The notes under the pieces are model-generated. The model was not told the origin of the DNA. It saw nothing but the letters and a program-made list of their open reading frames with translations, and did not search any database. The translations under genes and the position numbers were made by a program. A stretch of DNA of 20,763 nt from JBPBPI01 sp050954885 (lineage in GTDB: Bacteria > Pseudomonadota > Alphaproteobacteria > Caedimonadales > Caedimonadaceae), in contig JBPBPI010000193.1 in assembly GCA_050954885.1 (NCBI GenBank), positions 1 to 20,763 of the forward strand. Reading direction: 5' to 3'. Below are positions 6,926 to 14,773 of the stretch, piece after piece; the stretch's first letter is position 1, and every line of letters starts with the position of its first letter.

Positions 6926-8071
6926 TTAAGAGGTAACAAACTGAGCATTGAGAATTTGATCATCTTTGGTCACAAGGGTGGCTTTGATAATCTCGTCCTC
7001 AAGGTGCATTTCAAATTTATCGTCGGTTTTTTGCAAAAGCAAACTTAAAAAATTGAACACGTTTCGGGCATATAATGCTGTGGCATCGCGGGCAATACGG
7101 GACGGCAAGTTAGCATAACCACAAATTTGAACATTGTGTTTTATAACAACCTGATTGACTTCACTGCCTTCAACATTACCGCCTGTCTCAACCGCCATAT
7201 CGACGACCACAGATCCTGCTTTCATCGCAGCAATCATCGTATCTGTCACGAGTCGCGGTGCAGGTTTGCCAGGAATTAAAGCCGTTGTGATCACAATATC
7301 GCTTTTTTGAACGACTTCATGAATTTTTTGTGCCTGTTGGTCCTGATACGTTTGGCTCATTTCTTTGGCATATCCGCCAGTGCCTTCGCCTGTCTCTTCA
7401 CTTTCAACAGAGATAAATGTGGCCCCTAAACTTTCGACTTGTTCTTTGGCAGCTGCTCGCACATCAAAAGCAGAGACAATTGCGCCCAATCTACGGGCAG
7501 TGGCAATTGCTTGAAGACCGGCGACCCCTGCACCGAGGATTAAAACACGCGCAGGAGCAATAGTACCAGCAGCTGTCATCATCATGGGAAAAGCACGGCC
7601 AAACAGGGTAGCCCCTTCAATAACAGCGCGATAGCCAGCCAAATTGTTTTGAGAAGAAAGCACATCCAAATTTTGAGCACGCGTAATCCGTGGTGCCAAT
7701 TCAAGAGAAAAAGATTGAATTTGTCGCGTGTTATATTGTTTGAACTGCTCAGGAGATGCGTAAGGGCTGAGCATGGCAATAAGTGTCGAGCCTTTAGGAA
7801 GGGCTGAAAATTCTTCTGTCTTGCCTTCGCCTTCCATAAGTGGCCGTTGAACCTTTAGAACAACATTGGCTTTGCTGACGCATGCGTTATAGGTTGCCAC
7901 AATCGTGGCACCAGCGTTTTGATAATCTTGATCTGAAATAGCTGAAGCAAGACCTGCGCCTTTTTCAACACTGATTGTAAGACCAAGAGCTACCATCTTT
8001 TTCACCGTCTCAGGGGTCGCCGCAACACGCATTTCAAAAGGTCTGCGCTCCTTAACAATGGCTATTTTCAT
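6926..8071 (-). CDS. pntAA: NAD(P) transhydrogenase subunit alpha part 1 (NAD-binding)
   Basis: This is the soluble NAD(H)-binding domain I of the transhydrogenase, related to alanine dehydrogenase. I place the start at ATG 8071, giving 381 residues beginning [20 protein letters not shown], because this matches family N-termini and AAGGA lies at the right distance. The alternative in-frame GTG at 8086 adds only five residues and has no ribosome binding site. Seen: the N-terminal catalytic part with RRPFEMRVA; the dinucleotide-binding loop [19 protein letters not shown] (about 175-193), followed by FDVR at the strand end; [28 protein letters not shown] (about 262-276); and [17 protein letters not shown]. 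It is the first gene of the pnt-cca-lpxC run. Confidence 0.95.
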   Translation of the reverse strand: MKIAIVKERRPFEMRVAATPETVKKMVALGLTISVEKGAGLASAISDQDYQNAGATIVATYNACVSKANVVLKVQRPLMEGEGKTEEFSALPKGSTLIAMLSPYASPEQFKQYNTRQIQSFSLELAPRITRAQNLDVLSSQNNLAGYRAVIEGATLFGRAFPMMMTAAGTIAPARVLILGAGVAGLQAIATARRLGAIVSAFDVRAAAKEQVESLGATFISVESEETGEGTGGYAKEMSQTYQDQQAQKIHEVVQKSDIVITTALIPGKPAPRLVTDTMIAAMKAGSVVVDMAVETGGNVEGSEVNQVVIKHNVQICGYANLPSRIARDATALYARNVFNFLSLLLQKTDDKFEMHLEDEIIKATLVTKDDQILNAQFVTS

Positions 8072-8100
8072 AACATCCTTTACCACTTTTCAATAAATGT

Positions 8101-8129
8101 CTGATATTTTTAGCATAGCTTTCACACAA
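8101..8129 (-). promoter_or_regulatory. Candidate promoter of the pnt-cca-lpxC run
   Basis: On the minus strand, TTGTGT (8129-8124) and TATCAG (8106-8101) have a 17-base spacer. They lie in the 100-bp gap ahead of pntAA and would give a leader of about 20-25 bases. The boxes match the consensus only partly (TTG--- and TAT---). Confidence 0.35.
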
Positions 8130-8172
8130 TCGTAAGGCCTTGATCAAAATTCTTTTTAAAAAAACTAAATTT

Positions 8173-8598
8173 TTATAATGACTCTAAATGAGATTCAATG
8201 TCTTTGACATCAGCATGAATTAAATCCTTGGCTATTTCTTTCTCAACAAGTTCGGTTGTTTGCTTATTGATATTTTTCCGCAAAGATCCTAGAAATTTTG
8301 GCTCAGCAATAATAATTAAATTTGCATAAGCTTGATTTTGACACAATTTGTTCAAATGATCCGCAACTGTGGAAGAGAAATCTTGTCGGTCGTGTTCTTT
8401 GCTTTCTCTTTTAAGATCTGATTTGTGATCAGATGTATCAGCTTTTAAATTATCTTCTTTATTAATCTGCTCATGATGATTTGACGATACTTTATCAAAG
8501 GCAATTGTTTGAAGTCTTTCTTTAATTTTACCTGCTTGATAGGTGTAAAAATGAGCAACAGATGCATCTGCCACAAGTATCAATTTATTATTTGTCAT
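8173..8598 (-). CDS. Host-attachment family protein (eRF1-like fold)
   Basis: The 141-residue protein fits the family annotated as 'protein required for attachment to host cells', which belongs to the bacterial/archaeal eRF1-like proteins. Seen: the N-terminal strand KLILVADASVAHFYTY (5-20), where the family has 'WVLVADrsrARiy'; a polar, Lys/Asp/His-rich middle (about 37-75); a helix with FSSTVADHLNKLC; YANLIIIAEPKFLGSLRKNI (about 91-110), matching 'lvlvApprfLGeLR'; and a C-terminal KEIAKDLIHADVKDIESHL, matching 'v.kDLt......i...L'. There is no signal peptide, so it is cytoplasmic. The attachment name comes from a genetic observation in a plant-associated bacterium and should not be read as a mechanism; a ribosome- or stress-related role is equally possible. 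AAAGGA precedes the ATG. Confidence 0.8.
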   Translation of the reverse strand: MTNNKLILVADASVAHFYTYQAGKIKERLQTIAFDKVSSNHHEQINKEDNLKADTSDHKSDLKRESKEHDRQDFSSTVADHLNKLCQNQAYANLIIIAEPKFLGSLRKNINKQTTELVEKEIAKDLIHADVKDIESHLESL

Positions 8599-8659
8599 TT
8601 TAAAATCCTTTTCGACGAATGTTTTGAATTAAATATTTTGTTATTAAAATTTGAGTTTA

Positions 8660-9079
8660 TTACGGTTTCATAAGTCTAGACCAAGATGACGTTTCGACTG
8701 ATTTCCAAGAAATCATCCTACGCCCACTCTTTGTACCCTCTGGATCTCTCGTTTCTGCAATGCATTGTATAAGTTGTTCGCGTGTTTGGGCATCAAGTTC
8801 CAAATTCTTTGAATCGTCCATACCAGCAAGCGGTTTTAACTTGCATCTGTTTTCCAAAGTACATTCTTTTTTGCATTGGAGCATTAATTTATCATTGTTT
8901 CGGCGTGCATTGACTCTTTCACAATATTTTGGACATAAATCATTGAGACAATGAGTTGCAACATCTTTTTCACATTGTTTTGTTGCTTGTTTAATCATGT
9001 TGGTTGGTGAAGAAGCAAATCCTTGTATATTGAAAGCAATCAATCCTAATAAAACAGCGATTTTTATAAATTTAGTCAT
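8660..9079 (-). CDS. Small secreted protein with eight cysteines
   Basis: I do not recognise this 139-residue protein. A signal peptide spans about 1-22 (KFIKIAVLLGLIAFNIQGFA, cleavage near Ala22). The mature part has eight Cys, at 36, 44, 49, 53, 69, 73, 79 and 106, with spacing C-x7-C-x4-C-x3-C-x15-C-x3-C-x5-C-x26-C. The even number and exported location favour disulfide bonds over metal binding, although the paired C-x3-C units resemble helical hairpin proteins such as twin CX3C or Cys-rich repeat folds. The core is strongly basic (Arg/Lys); the C-terminus (about 112-139) is Ser/Arg/Trp-rich with no Cys. It lies 61 bp upstream of the host-attachment gene on the same strand and diverges from the gene at 9355. 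It could be a structural, adhesive or effector protein. Confidence 0.7.
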   Translation of the reverse strand: MTKFIKIAVLLGLIAFNIQGFASSPTNMIKQATKQCEKDVATHCLNDLCPKYCERVNARRNNDKLMLQCKKECTLENRCKLKPLAGMDDSKNLELDAQTREQLIQCIAETRDPEGTKSGRRMISWKSVETSSWSRLMKP

Positions 9080-9354
9080 ATTATTTATTTCTTATTTAAG
9101 GCGTTATGAAAAGTTTAAATATCACATATTGAAGCATAAAAATAGCTAACAATTTATGTGATGAAAAATATGATGAATTAAATTATAAGCCTAATTTTTT
9201 CTTTTTAAATTTAAAAAATAAAGTTAATGACTATTTTTATTAATAAATATTAAGATTAAAATTTTTAAAATTAATATTTAATTAACCTTCTAGTAATTTT
9301 TATTAACTAAATATTGAAAGCATTATTAACATTTACTAAAAAAGGAAAAATTTT
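9080..9354. other. 275-bp very AT-rich divergent intergenic region
   Basis: This gap is almost only A and T between about 9170 and 9340, lies between two divergent genes for secreted proteins, and has no ORF or RNA gene that I can see. Many AT hexamers resemble -10 boxes, so I do not choose a promoter. AAAAGGA (about 9340-9346) is the ribosome binding site of the gene at 9355. Confidence 0.5.
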
Positions 9355-10317
9355 ATGAAAACAGTTAATGTTTTTTCAATAACTTATTTAAGTATTTTCT
9401 TTTCTTCATGTTTAATAGCTCATGGTAGCGATAATGAAGATTTTTTAAATCTATCAACTGTAAATCCTAAGTCGATATTGACCATGTCTTCAGAAAGTGT
9501 GGGAGAGAGCGAGGAAGATGATTCATTTTATGAATCTGAAAAAAGTGGTGAAGAAAAAACATCTCAATCTTTGCCTACTATAACATTTGCAACAAATATA
9601 GATGAAGAGAGGCAACAATTAACTTCTTCACAATATATAAAACGTGAAAAACCTGCTTGTCATTGTAAAAAAGAAGAAAAAAATGATGATAATTCGAAAA
9701 GTTATTTCTCTCACTTGATAACAAATGTTGTCAACACATTATCACCTATAATTAGTCGAAGAGGTCAAAACACAAGCAATAACAGTAAGGAAGAGCTTGG
9801 AAAAGAAAATCAATCAGAATTAAATGCAGGAGATTATCAAGAAACAACGATAACAAATCGAAGAAGAAAATCATTTAATCGCAAAATCTTAACAGAAATT
9901 GAACATCCAACAATTAAAGAAAGAGTTATAAGAAGAATTGAGAAAGAATCAAAGTCAGAGGAAGAATTTTTGCAAGAAATGACGCAAGAAGAAAAAGAAA
10001 ATATTGTCAAACGTTTTGAAGAACTTAAAAAATTCGCAACTCAAACCCAAGTCTTTCAATTAATGAGAACATCAAACATACAACATGATGCAAAAGAATT
10101 CATCTATACATCCATTTACTATCTATTTTTACTTGATGAACCACATCATCCCTTTAAAATGGTAAATGAGGGATGGCTTTGTATCCGAAATCGATTTGAG
10201 GCAGCAATTGATGGACAAGATCAAATAAAAGAGATGAATTTATCTCCTCTTTATTCTCATCGTAAATCAATGATTGCTATTGACAGAGAATTTGGCGAAA
10301 AAATTATTGATTTTTAA
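9355..10317 (+). CDS. Secreted hypothetical protein, disordered N-half, helical C-half
   Basis: I do not recognise this 320-residue protein. A hydrophobic signal sequence covers about 6-22 (FSITYLSIFFSSCLIAHG). The Cys19 in FSSC loosely resembles a lipobox, but cleavage after AHG near residue 24 fits as well. Residues 25-100 are acidic and Ser-rich, with runs of Glu/Asp/Ser, and probably disordered. A CHCKKEEK element lies near 102. A basic patch, NRRRKSFNRK, is near 167-176. Charged helices (about 178-225) lead into a more ordered part with aromatic residues (YTSIYYLFLLDEPHHPF, WLCIRNRFEAA). Codon use is strongly A/T-biased compared with the core genes. The layout recalls exported host-interaction proteins, but there is no recognisable domain. 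The hairpin at 10347-10392 follows. Confidence 0.7.
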   Translation: MKTVNVFSITYLSIFFSSCLIAHGSDNEDFLNLSTVNPKSILTMSSESVGESEEDDSFYESEKSGEEKTSQSLPTITFATNIDEERQQLTSSQYIKREKPACHCKKEEKNDDNSKSYFSHLITNVVNTLSPIISRRGQNTSNNSKEELGKENQSELNAGDYQETTITNRRRKSFNRKILTEIEHPTIKERVIRRIEKESKSEEEFLQEMTQEEKENIVKRFEELKKFATQTQVFQLMRTSNIQHDAKEFIYTSIYYLFLLDEPHHPFKMVNEGWLCIRNRFEAAIDGQDQIKEMNLSPLYSHRKSMIAIDREFGEKIIDF

Positions 10318-10346
10318 AAAGTCGTATAATTAAATTGATGAGAACT

Positions 10347-10392
10347 AATTTACCATAGCTCTGTTTACCTATAAACAGAGCTATGGTAGATT
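10347..10392. repeat. Long perfect hairpin between a secreted-protein gene and dps
   Basis: TACCATAGCTCTGTTTA (10351-10367) is followed by the four-base loop CCTA and its exact reverse complement (10372-10388): 17 perfect pairs. Four more pairs (one G-T) extend it to 10347-10392. It begins 30 bases after the stop codon at 10317 and ends 27 bases before dps. It could terminate the upstream transcript, but the following T tract is poor (ATTTAATAAA). A TATAAT at 10325-10330 just before it raises the alternative that it sits in the dps 5' leader. It might also be a copy of a dispersed palindromic repeat. Confidence 0.8.
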
Positions 10393-10419
10393 TAATAAAT
10401 ACTCACTTTAAAGGATAAT

Positions 10420-10896
10420 ATGTTGACTATTGATATTGGAATTTCACTTGAAAATCGCGATCAAATCCAAAGCGCACTTTTTAAAATTTTAGCAAGTTAT
10501 TATATTCTTTTAATTAAGACACAAAATTATCATTGGAATATTCAAACGCCTCATTTTTTAAGTTATCACAAGATGTTGGAAGATCAGTATAAAGAATTGC
10601 AAGATGTCATCGATTTGGTTGCAGAGCGAATTAGGAAACTTGGCTTTCCGGTTAAAGCAAATACACAAAAATTTTGCGATCATTCTGCGGTTCAAGAAGA
10701 ACGCCAAAATCCAAATGCGTCTGAAATGTTAAGTATATTAAATCAAGACCGCGAGACCGTGATCAAGTTAATACGCAATACTTTGACTGAAATTGAAAAT
10801 ACCAAAGATGAAGGTACTGCTGACATGTTAACCAGCCAGTTGCGTGATCATGAAAAAACAGCTTGGATTTTAAGAAGTCATTTGATTGAATCATAA
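10420..10896 (+). CDS. dps: Dps/ferritin-like DNA-binding protein
   Basis: This is a member of the Dps mini-ferritin family, whose dodecamer oxidises Fe(II) with peroxide, stores the iron and protects DNA. The 158 residues have the usual length. The inter-subunit ferroxidase site is visible: His38 (NYHWN), His50 and Glu54 (YHKMLED), and Asp65 and Glu69 (DLVAER), with the spacing known from Listeria Dps. The C-terminal helix shows the family motif TSQLRDHEKTAWILRSHL. The N-terminal tail is short and has no Lys/Arg, so direct DNA binding by that tail is doubtful; ferroxidase function is more secure. AAAGGA lies six bases before the ATG. rnhB follows after 14 bp, so the two may share a transcript. 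Confidence 0.93.
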   Translation: MLTIDIGISLENRDQIQSALFKILASYYILLIKTQNYHWNIQTPHFLSYHKMLEDQYKELQDVIDLVAERIRKLGFPVKANTQKFCDHSAVQEERQNPNASEMLSILNQDRETVIKLIRNTLTEIENTKDEGTADMLTSQLRDHEKTAWILRSHLIES

Positions 10897-10910
10897 AATT
10901 TTAATCTTTT

Positions 10911-11540
10911 ATGCCTGATTTTTCTTTTGAAAATAAAGCCTCTGGTTTCGTTGTGGGTTTTGATGAAGTTGGATGTGGCCCTTGGGCCGGTCCCGTTGTA
11001 GCAGGGGCTGCTCTTTTAATATTCGATAAAATTCCAGCCGTGCTGTTGTCTCAAATTAATGATTCTAAAAAACTAACACCTTTAAAACGACAAAAAATTT
11101 ACGACTTTGTTCAAGAGGGCGAAGGAGATTTTTGTATTACTGCCACGGGGCAAGCGTCACTTGAAGAAATTGAGCGCCTTAATATCCGTCAGGCCAGTTT
11201 TTTGGCCATGGCACGTGCAGCAGATGCCTTGTCGCTTCCCAGTCATATTCAACCGACGTTGGCTTTGGTTGATGGCAAGTGTAAACCCACTTTAAGCTAT
11301 CCTGTTTTGTGTATTCCTAAAGGTGATTCTTTAAGCCTGTCTATTGCCGTAGCATCAATTGTCGCCAAAGTGACGCGTGATCAATTGATGAAAGAAATTG
11401 CTCAACAATATCCTGCCTATGGCTGGGAACAGAATGCTGGGTATGGCACACTTCATCATCGTCAAGCATTAGCACGCTTTGGTGTCACACCTCATCACCG
11501 GCGTACTTTTGCTCCCATTGCTCGTTTGATCGTCTCTTAA
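10911..11540 (+). CDS. rnhB: Ribonuclease HII, with GCG in place of the GRG motif
   Basis: RNase HII cuts 5' of ribonucleotides embedded in duplex DNA, starting ribonucleotide excision repair. In the 209-residue protein the DEDD metal-binding residues are all present: Asp18 and Glu19 (GFDEVG), Asp121 (ALVDGK) and Asp139 (PKGDS). Other family motifs are NDSKKL (50-55), SIVAKVTRD (149-157), YPAYGWEQNAGYGT (167-180) and HHRRTF (195-200). The odd feature is DEVGCGPWAGP: the Arg of the usual GRG motif, known to help sense the 2'-OH at the RNA-DNA junction, is Cys22 (TGT, one transition from CGT). The fold and metal site are intact, so activity may persist with altered specificity. No clear Shine-Dalgarno is seen ahead of the ATG, consistent with coupling to dps. 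Confidence 0.93.
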   Translation: MPDFSFENKASGFVVGFDEVGCGPWAGPVVAGAALLIFDKIPAVLLSQINDSKKLTPLKRQKIYDFVQEGEGDFCITATGQASLEEIERLNIRQASFLAMARAADALSLPSHIQPTLALVDGKCKPTLSYPVLCIPKGDSLSLSIAVASIVAKVTRDQLMKEIAQQYPAYGWEQNAGYGTLHHRQALARFGVTPHHRRTFAPIARLIVS

Positions 11541-11580
11541 AATTAAGAAATATTTTATCTTAAAATGTTTATGGACTTGA

Positions 11581-11609
11581 TTGGGTTTGGAAAAAAGGTG
11601 TGATATAAC
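11581..11609 (+). promoter_or_regulatory. Candidate promoter of the msbA-waaA-lpxK-lpxL operon
   Basis: TTGGGT (11581-11586), a 17-base spacer and TATAAC (11604-11609) preceded by TGA, which forms an extended -10 element, lie 30 bases before the msbA start. AGGAA (11631-11635) is the ribosome binding site. The 98-bp gap after rnhB is otherwise empty. Confidence 0.5.
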
Positions 11610-11638
11610 ATGTGACTTAACTAAAGGCACAGGAAATA

Positions 11639-13468
11639 ATGTCCAAGTCTAAAAAATCCGCTATTAAGCTGATTCAAGATCAAAAAACGCGTGCGCTTAT
11701 TAAACGTTTGGTTCAAGAGTTTGCACGGCCTTATTTTAAAATTATGACTATAGGTCTTGTTTGCATGGGACTTGTGGCACTTATGTCAGTGGCTACGGCT
11801 AAACTTATTGAACCTATTATCAATGATATTTTTGTCTCTCGCCGCGCAGAGATGTTGGTGCCAATCACTCTTATGATTTTAGGTGTTTTTTTAACCAAAG
11901 GTTTGGCGTCTTACGGCGAGTCAGTTTCAATGGCCTATGTTGGTCAACGCATCATGGCCGATGTCCAAAAGAAAATGTTTGCACGGATTATTGTCTGCGA
12001 TTTGGCTTTTTTTCATCATACCTCGACCGGTGAATTGGTATCACGCTTTACCAACGATATTCATAAATTAAACACAGCCGTTACCAACACGCTTACCAAT
12101 ATTGGTAAAGACAGTTTTATGCTGATCGCCTTTGTGATTTTTTTATTTTATCAAAACTGGTTTTTGGCCTCAATTTCATTTTTTGTCTTGCCTATTGCGA
12201 TTTTGCCGGTGGTGCGCATTGGCAAACGTACACGTAAAGTATCAACCCAAGTTCAAGAATATACCGCCCTTTTTACCTCTTTATTGACAGAATCTTTTCA
12301 AGGGATTCGTTTGATTAAATCCTACCAAATGGAGTTGTCGCAAAGTGATCATTTAAATCACACGATTGAAAATATATTTATGCGAACATTTAAAGCGTCA
12401 CGTGTTCGTTCTGCATCTCACCCCATTATGGAATTTTTGGGCGGTGCTGCGATCGCCACGGTTGTGATTTACGGCGGGAAAGAGGTGATTAGCGGACAGC
12501 AAAATCCAGGGGCCTTTTTCTCTTTTATCACGGCACTACTTTTGACCTATGAACCGTTAAAAAGATTGGCTAATTTAAATACCAATTTACAAGAACAAAT
12601 TGCAGCCATCGTTCGTGTGTTTAAATTTCTTGATCTGAGGCCAACCATTCAAGAAAAACCGGATGCTAGTATTCTAAAAGTTAAAAAAGGTAGAATTGAC
12701 TTTAGCCAAGTTAGCTTTGCTTATGATAAGCGTGACATTTTGCATAATATTGACTTAGTTATCCCCGCAGGTAAGACGGTGGCTTTGGTAGGCGGCAGTG
12801 GGGCTGGCAAATCCACGATGTTAAATTTAATTGGTCGATTTTATGAAATAAAGTCAGGTCAAATTTTAATTGATGGCCATAATATTCAAGATGTCACCTT
12901 AGATTCTTTGCGCGTCAATATGGCGTTGGTGAGTCAAGAAATTGTTTTATTTGATGACACAATTCGTGCCAATATTGCCTTTGGCAAACCGGATGCCAGT
13001 GCAGATGACATTGAAACTGCTGCACGATCGGCCGCGGCTCATGATTTTATCATCGACTTGCCCCATAGTTATGACACCCGTATTGGGGAACAAGGCGTGC
13101 GTCTTTCGGGCGGGCAACGGCAACGGCTCTCAATTGCCCGTGCTCTTTTAAAAGATCCACCTATTATTTTATTAGATGAACCAACCTCAGCCTTGGATAG
13201 CGCGTCCGAACAAAAGGTTCAATTTGCTTTAAAAACCCTGATGAAGGATCGCACAACACTTATCATTGCCCACCGTTTGGCCACCGTGATCGATGCTGAT
13301 ATCATTTATGTGATCGAACAAGGTCAAGTGATTGCCTCGGGATCTCATCAAGACTTGATTCAGACCAATTCTCGCTACGCTGATTTATGTCGGGCACAGT
13401 TAAATCAAGAGATTATAGGGCCGTCGGATTTAACAAAAATATCAATGAGTGATGCTCTTGAAATTTAA
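11639..13468 (+). CDS. msbA: Lipid A export ABC transporter MsbA
   Basis: This is a half-transporter with a fused membrane and ATPase domain, forming a homodimer in the inner membrane. Its role, flipping core-lipid A to the periplasmic face, is inferred from the operon. The 609 residues hold six predicted helices between about 33 and 320 (for example 35-55, 76-95, 155-190, 265-310), and a short cytoplasmic N-terminus of about 30 basic residues. The nucleotide-binding domain shows the Walker A GGSGAGKS (385-392), Q-loop Gln433, signature LSGGQ (489-493), Walker B IILLDEP (509-515), D-loop SALD and H-loop His545. Related exporters of peptides or drugs share these motifs, but the position directly ahead of waaA-lpxK-lpxL makes lipid A the likely cargo. 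Its last 17 bases overlap waaA. Confidence 0.9.
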   Translation: MSKSKKSAIKLIQDQKTRALIKRLVQEFARPYFKIMTIGLVCMGLVALMSVATAKLIEPIINDIFVSRRAEMLVPITLMILGVFLTKGLASYGESVSMAYVGQRIMADVQKKMFARIIVCDLAFFHHTSTGELVSRFTNDIHKLNTAVTNTLTNIGKDSFMLIAFVIFLFYQNWFLASISFFVLPIAILPVVRIGKRTRKVSTQVQEYTALFTSLLTESFQGIRLIKSYQMELSQSDHLNHTIENIFMRTFKASRVRSASHPIMEFLGGAAIATVVIYGGKEVISGQQNPGAFFSFITALLLTYEPLKRLANLNTNLQEQIAAIVRVFKFLDLRPTIQEKPDASILKVKKGRIDFSQVSFAYDKRDILHNIDLVIPAGKTVALVGGSGAGKSTMLNLIGRFYEIKSGQILIDGHNIQDVTLDSLRVNMALVSQEIVLFDDTIRANIAFGKPDASADDIETAARSAAAHDFIIDLPHSYDTRIGEQGVRLSGGQRQRLSIARALLKDPPIILLDEPTSALDSASEQKVQFALKTLMKDRTTLIIAHRLATVIDADIIYVIEQGQVIASGSHQDLIQTNSRYADLCRAQLNQEIIGPSDLTKISMSDALEI

Positions 13469-14768
13469 TTTTTTATATGCTTGTTACCGTTTATTGTCTC
13501 AGTCTTTTGCCATTCCGCTGGCCAATATTTTATTAAAATACCGACTTAAAAAAGGCAAAGAGGACCCTAGCCGTCTGCACGAACGGCGGGGCGAGCCACG
13601 TCAAAATTTTCAAGAAGTTGCGAAGATATCAAACTCAAAAATGCTTGAAAATTTGATTTGGATTCATGCAGCCAGTGTCGGTGAGTCGGTCTCTGTTTTA
13701 ACCTTTGTTGATCATCTTTTAAAATACGATCCTTCTTGTGTCATCATGGTGACCACAGGTACCTTGGCTTCAGGGATTGTGATGGATCAAAAATTACCAG
13801 ACCGTGCTTTTCATCAATTTATTCCTTTGGATCTACAGCCTTGGGTTCAACAATTTCTAGGCCTTTGGCAGCCCAAAATAGCTTTTTGGGTAGAATCAGA
13901 AATTTGGCCAAATTTAATTCATGAAGTTGGACACCGAAAAATTCCATTGGTTATGATCAATGGACGCATGTCACAAAAATCTTTTGATCATTGGCAATGG
14001 GCCAAAGGGTTTATTGATCATTTGCTGCAACAATTCAGTTTATGCTTTGTACAATCATCAGAGGATGCAAAAAGATTAAAAGCCTTGGGCGCACAAAACA
14101 TTATTGACGTTGAAAATTTAAAGTTTGCCGCCCAACCTTTATCTTATGATCCTCAACTGTTGAAAGAGTTACAGGTAAAAATAGGTCAACGTCCGCTTTG
14201 GGTGGCAGCCAGTACCCATGAAGCTGAAGAAGATAGTCTGATGGCTTGTCATCATTTACTCAAAAAGAAATTTCCGGATCTTTTGACCATTATCGTCCCA
14301 CGTCATCCAAATCGTGGATCAAGCATCAAACAAAGATGGCAAAGTGAGATTTACATCGCCCAACGGTCTCATCAAGATTCTATTGATCAAAACACACAAA
14401 TTTATTTAGCTGATACTATGGGGGAATTAGGATTATTTTATGCTTTGGCTTCTGTGGTCTTTGTGGGTGGATCTTTGGCGCCCATTGGGGGTCACAATTT
14501 GATTGAACCGGCTCATTTTAAGTGTGCGCTTTTGCACGGACCTTATATGTTTAAATGCCAAGATGTTCGAGATTTATTTCATAGATCTAAGGCAGCAGTT
14601 CAAATTAATTCAGCCCAAGAATTAGCAGATCGACTTGAGCATTTTTTCACCTCACCAAATGAATGTTTGGAAATGGCTCAACGGGCGCAACAGGTTGTTC
14701 AAATCCATCAGCAAATCATTGATAAGATGATGATTAAACTTGATCCACTATTGAAACAGAATGTGTGA
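13452..14768 (+). CDS. waaA: 3-deoxy-D-manno-octulosonic acid transferase
   Basis: This GT30 glycosyltransferase moves Kdo from CMP-Kdo onto lipid IVA at the cytoplasmic face of the inner membrane. I choose ATG 13452 (438 residues) over the GTG directly before it; both overlap the end of msbA. Seen: an N-terminal membrane anchor (about 4-28); LHERRGEP (42-49); WIHAASVGES (70-79) with the catalytic-base Glu78; FWVESEIWPNL; INGRMSQKS; the C-terminal donor-binding domain with VAASTHEAEEDS and PRHPNR; and FVGGSLAPIGGHNLIEPAHF, the CMP-Kdo site. Length and motif order are normal for the family. Whether it adds one or two Kdo residues cannot be told from sequence. It is translationally coupled to msbA and lpxK. 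Confidence 0.95.
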   Translation: MLLKFNFLYACYRLLSQSFAIPLANILLKYRLKKGKEDPSRLHERRGEPRQNFQEVAKISNSKMLENLIWIHAASVGESVSVLTFVDHLLKYDPSCVIMVTTGTLASGIVMDQKLPDRAFHQFIPLDLQPWVQQFLGLWQPKIAFWVESEIWPNLIHEVGHRKIPLVMINGRMSQKSFDHWQWAKGFIDHLLQQFSLCFVQSSEDAKRLKALGAQNIIDVENLKFAAQPLSYDPQLLKELQVKIGQRPLWVAASTHEAEEDSLMACHHLLKKKFPDLLTIIVPRHPNRGSSIKQRWQSEIYIAQRSHQDSIDQNTQIYLADTMGELGLFYALASVVFVGGSLAPIGGHNLIEPAHFKCALLHGPYMFKCQDVRDLFHRSKAAVQINSAQELADRLEHFFTSPNECLEMAQRAQQVVQIHQQIIDKMMIKLDPLLKQNV

Positions 14769-14773
14769 CTGTT

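Noticed and set aside
8072..8086. GTG start five codons upstream for pntAA
   Set aside because: The ATG at 8071 gives the family N-terminus and has AAGGA at proper spacing; the GTG has none.
11543..11563. TTAAGA...TCTTAA hairpin after rnhB as a terminator
   Set aside because: It has only six AT-rich pairs with no T tract; it is too weak to call.
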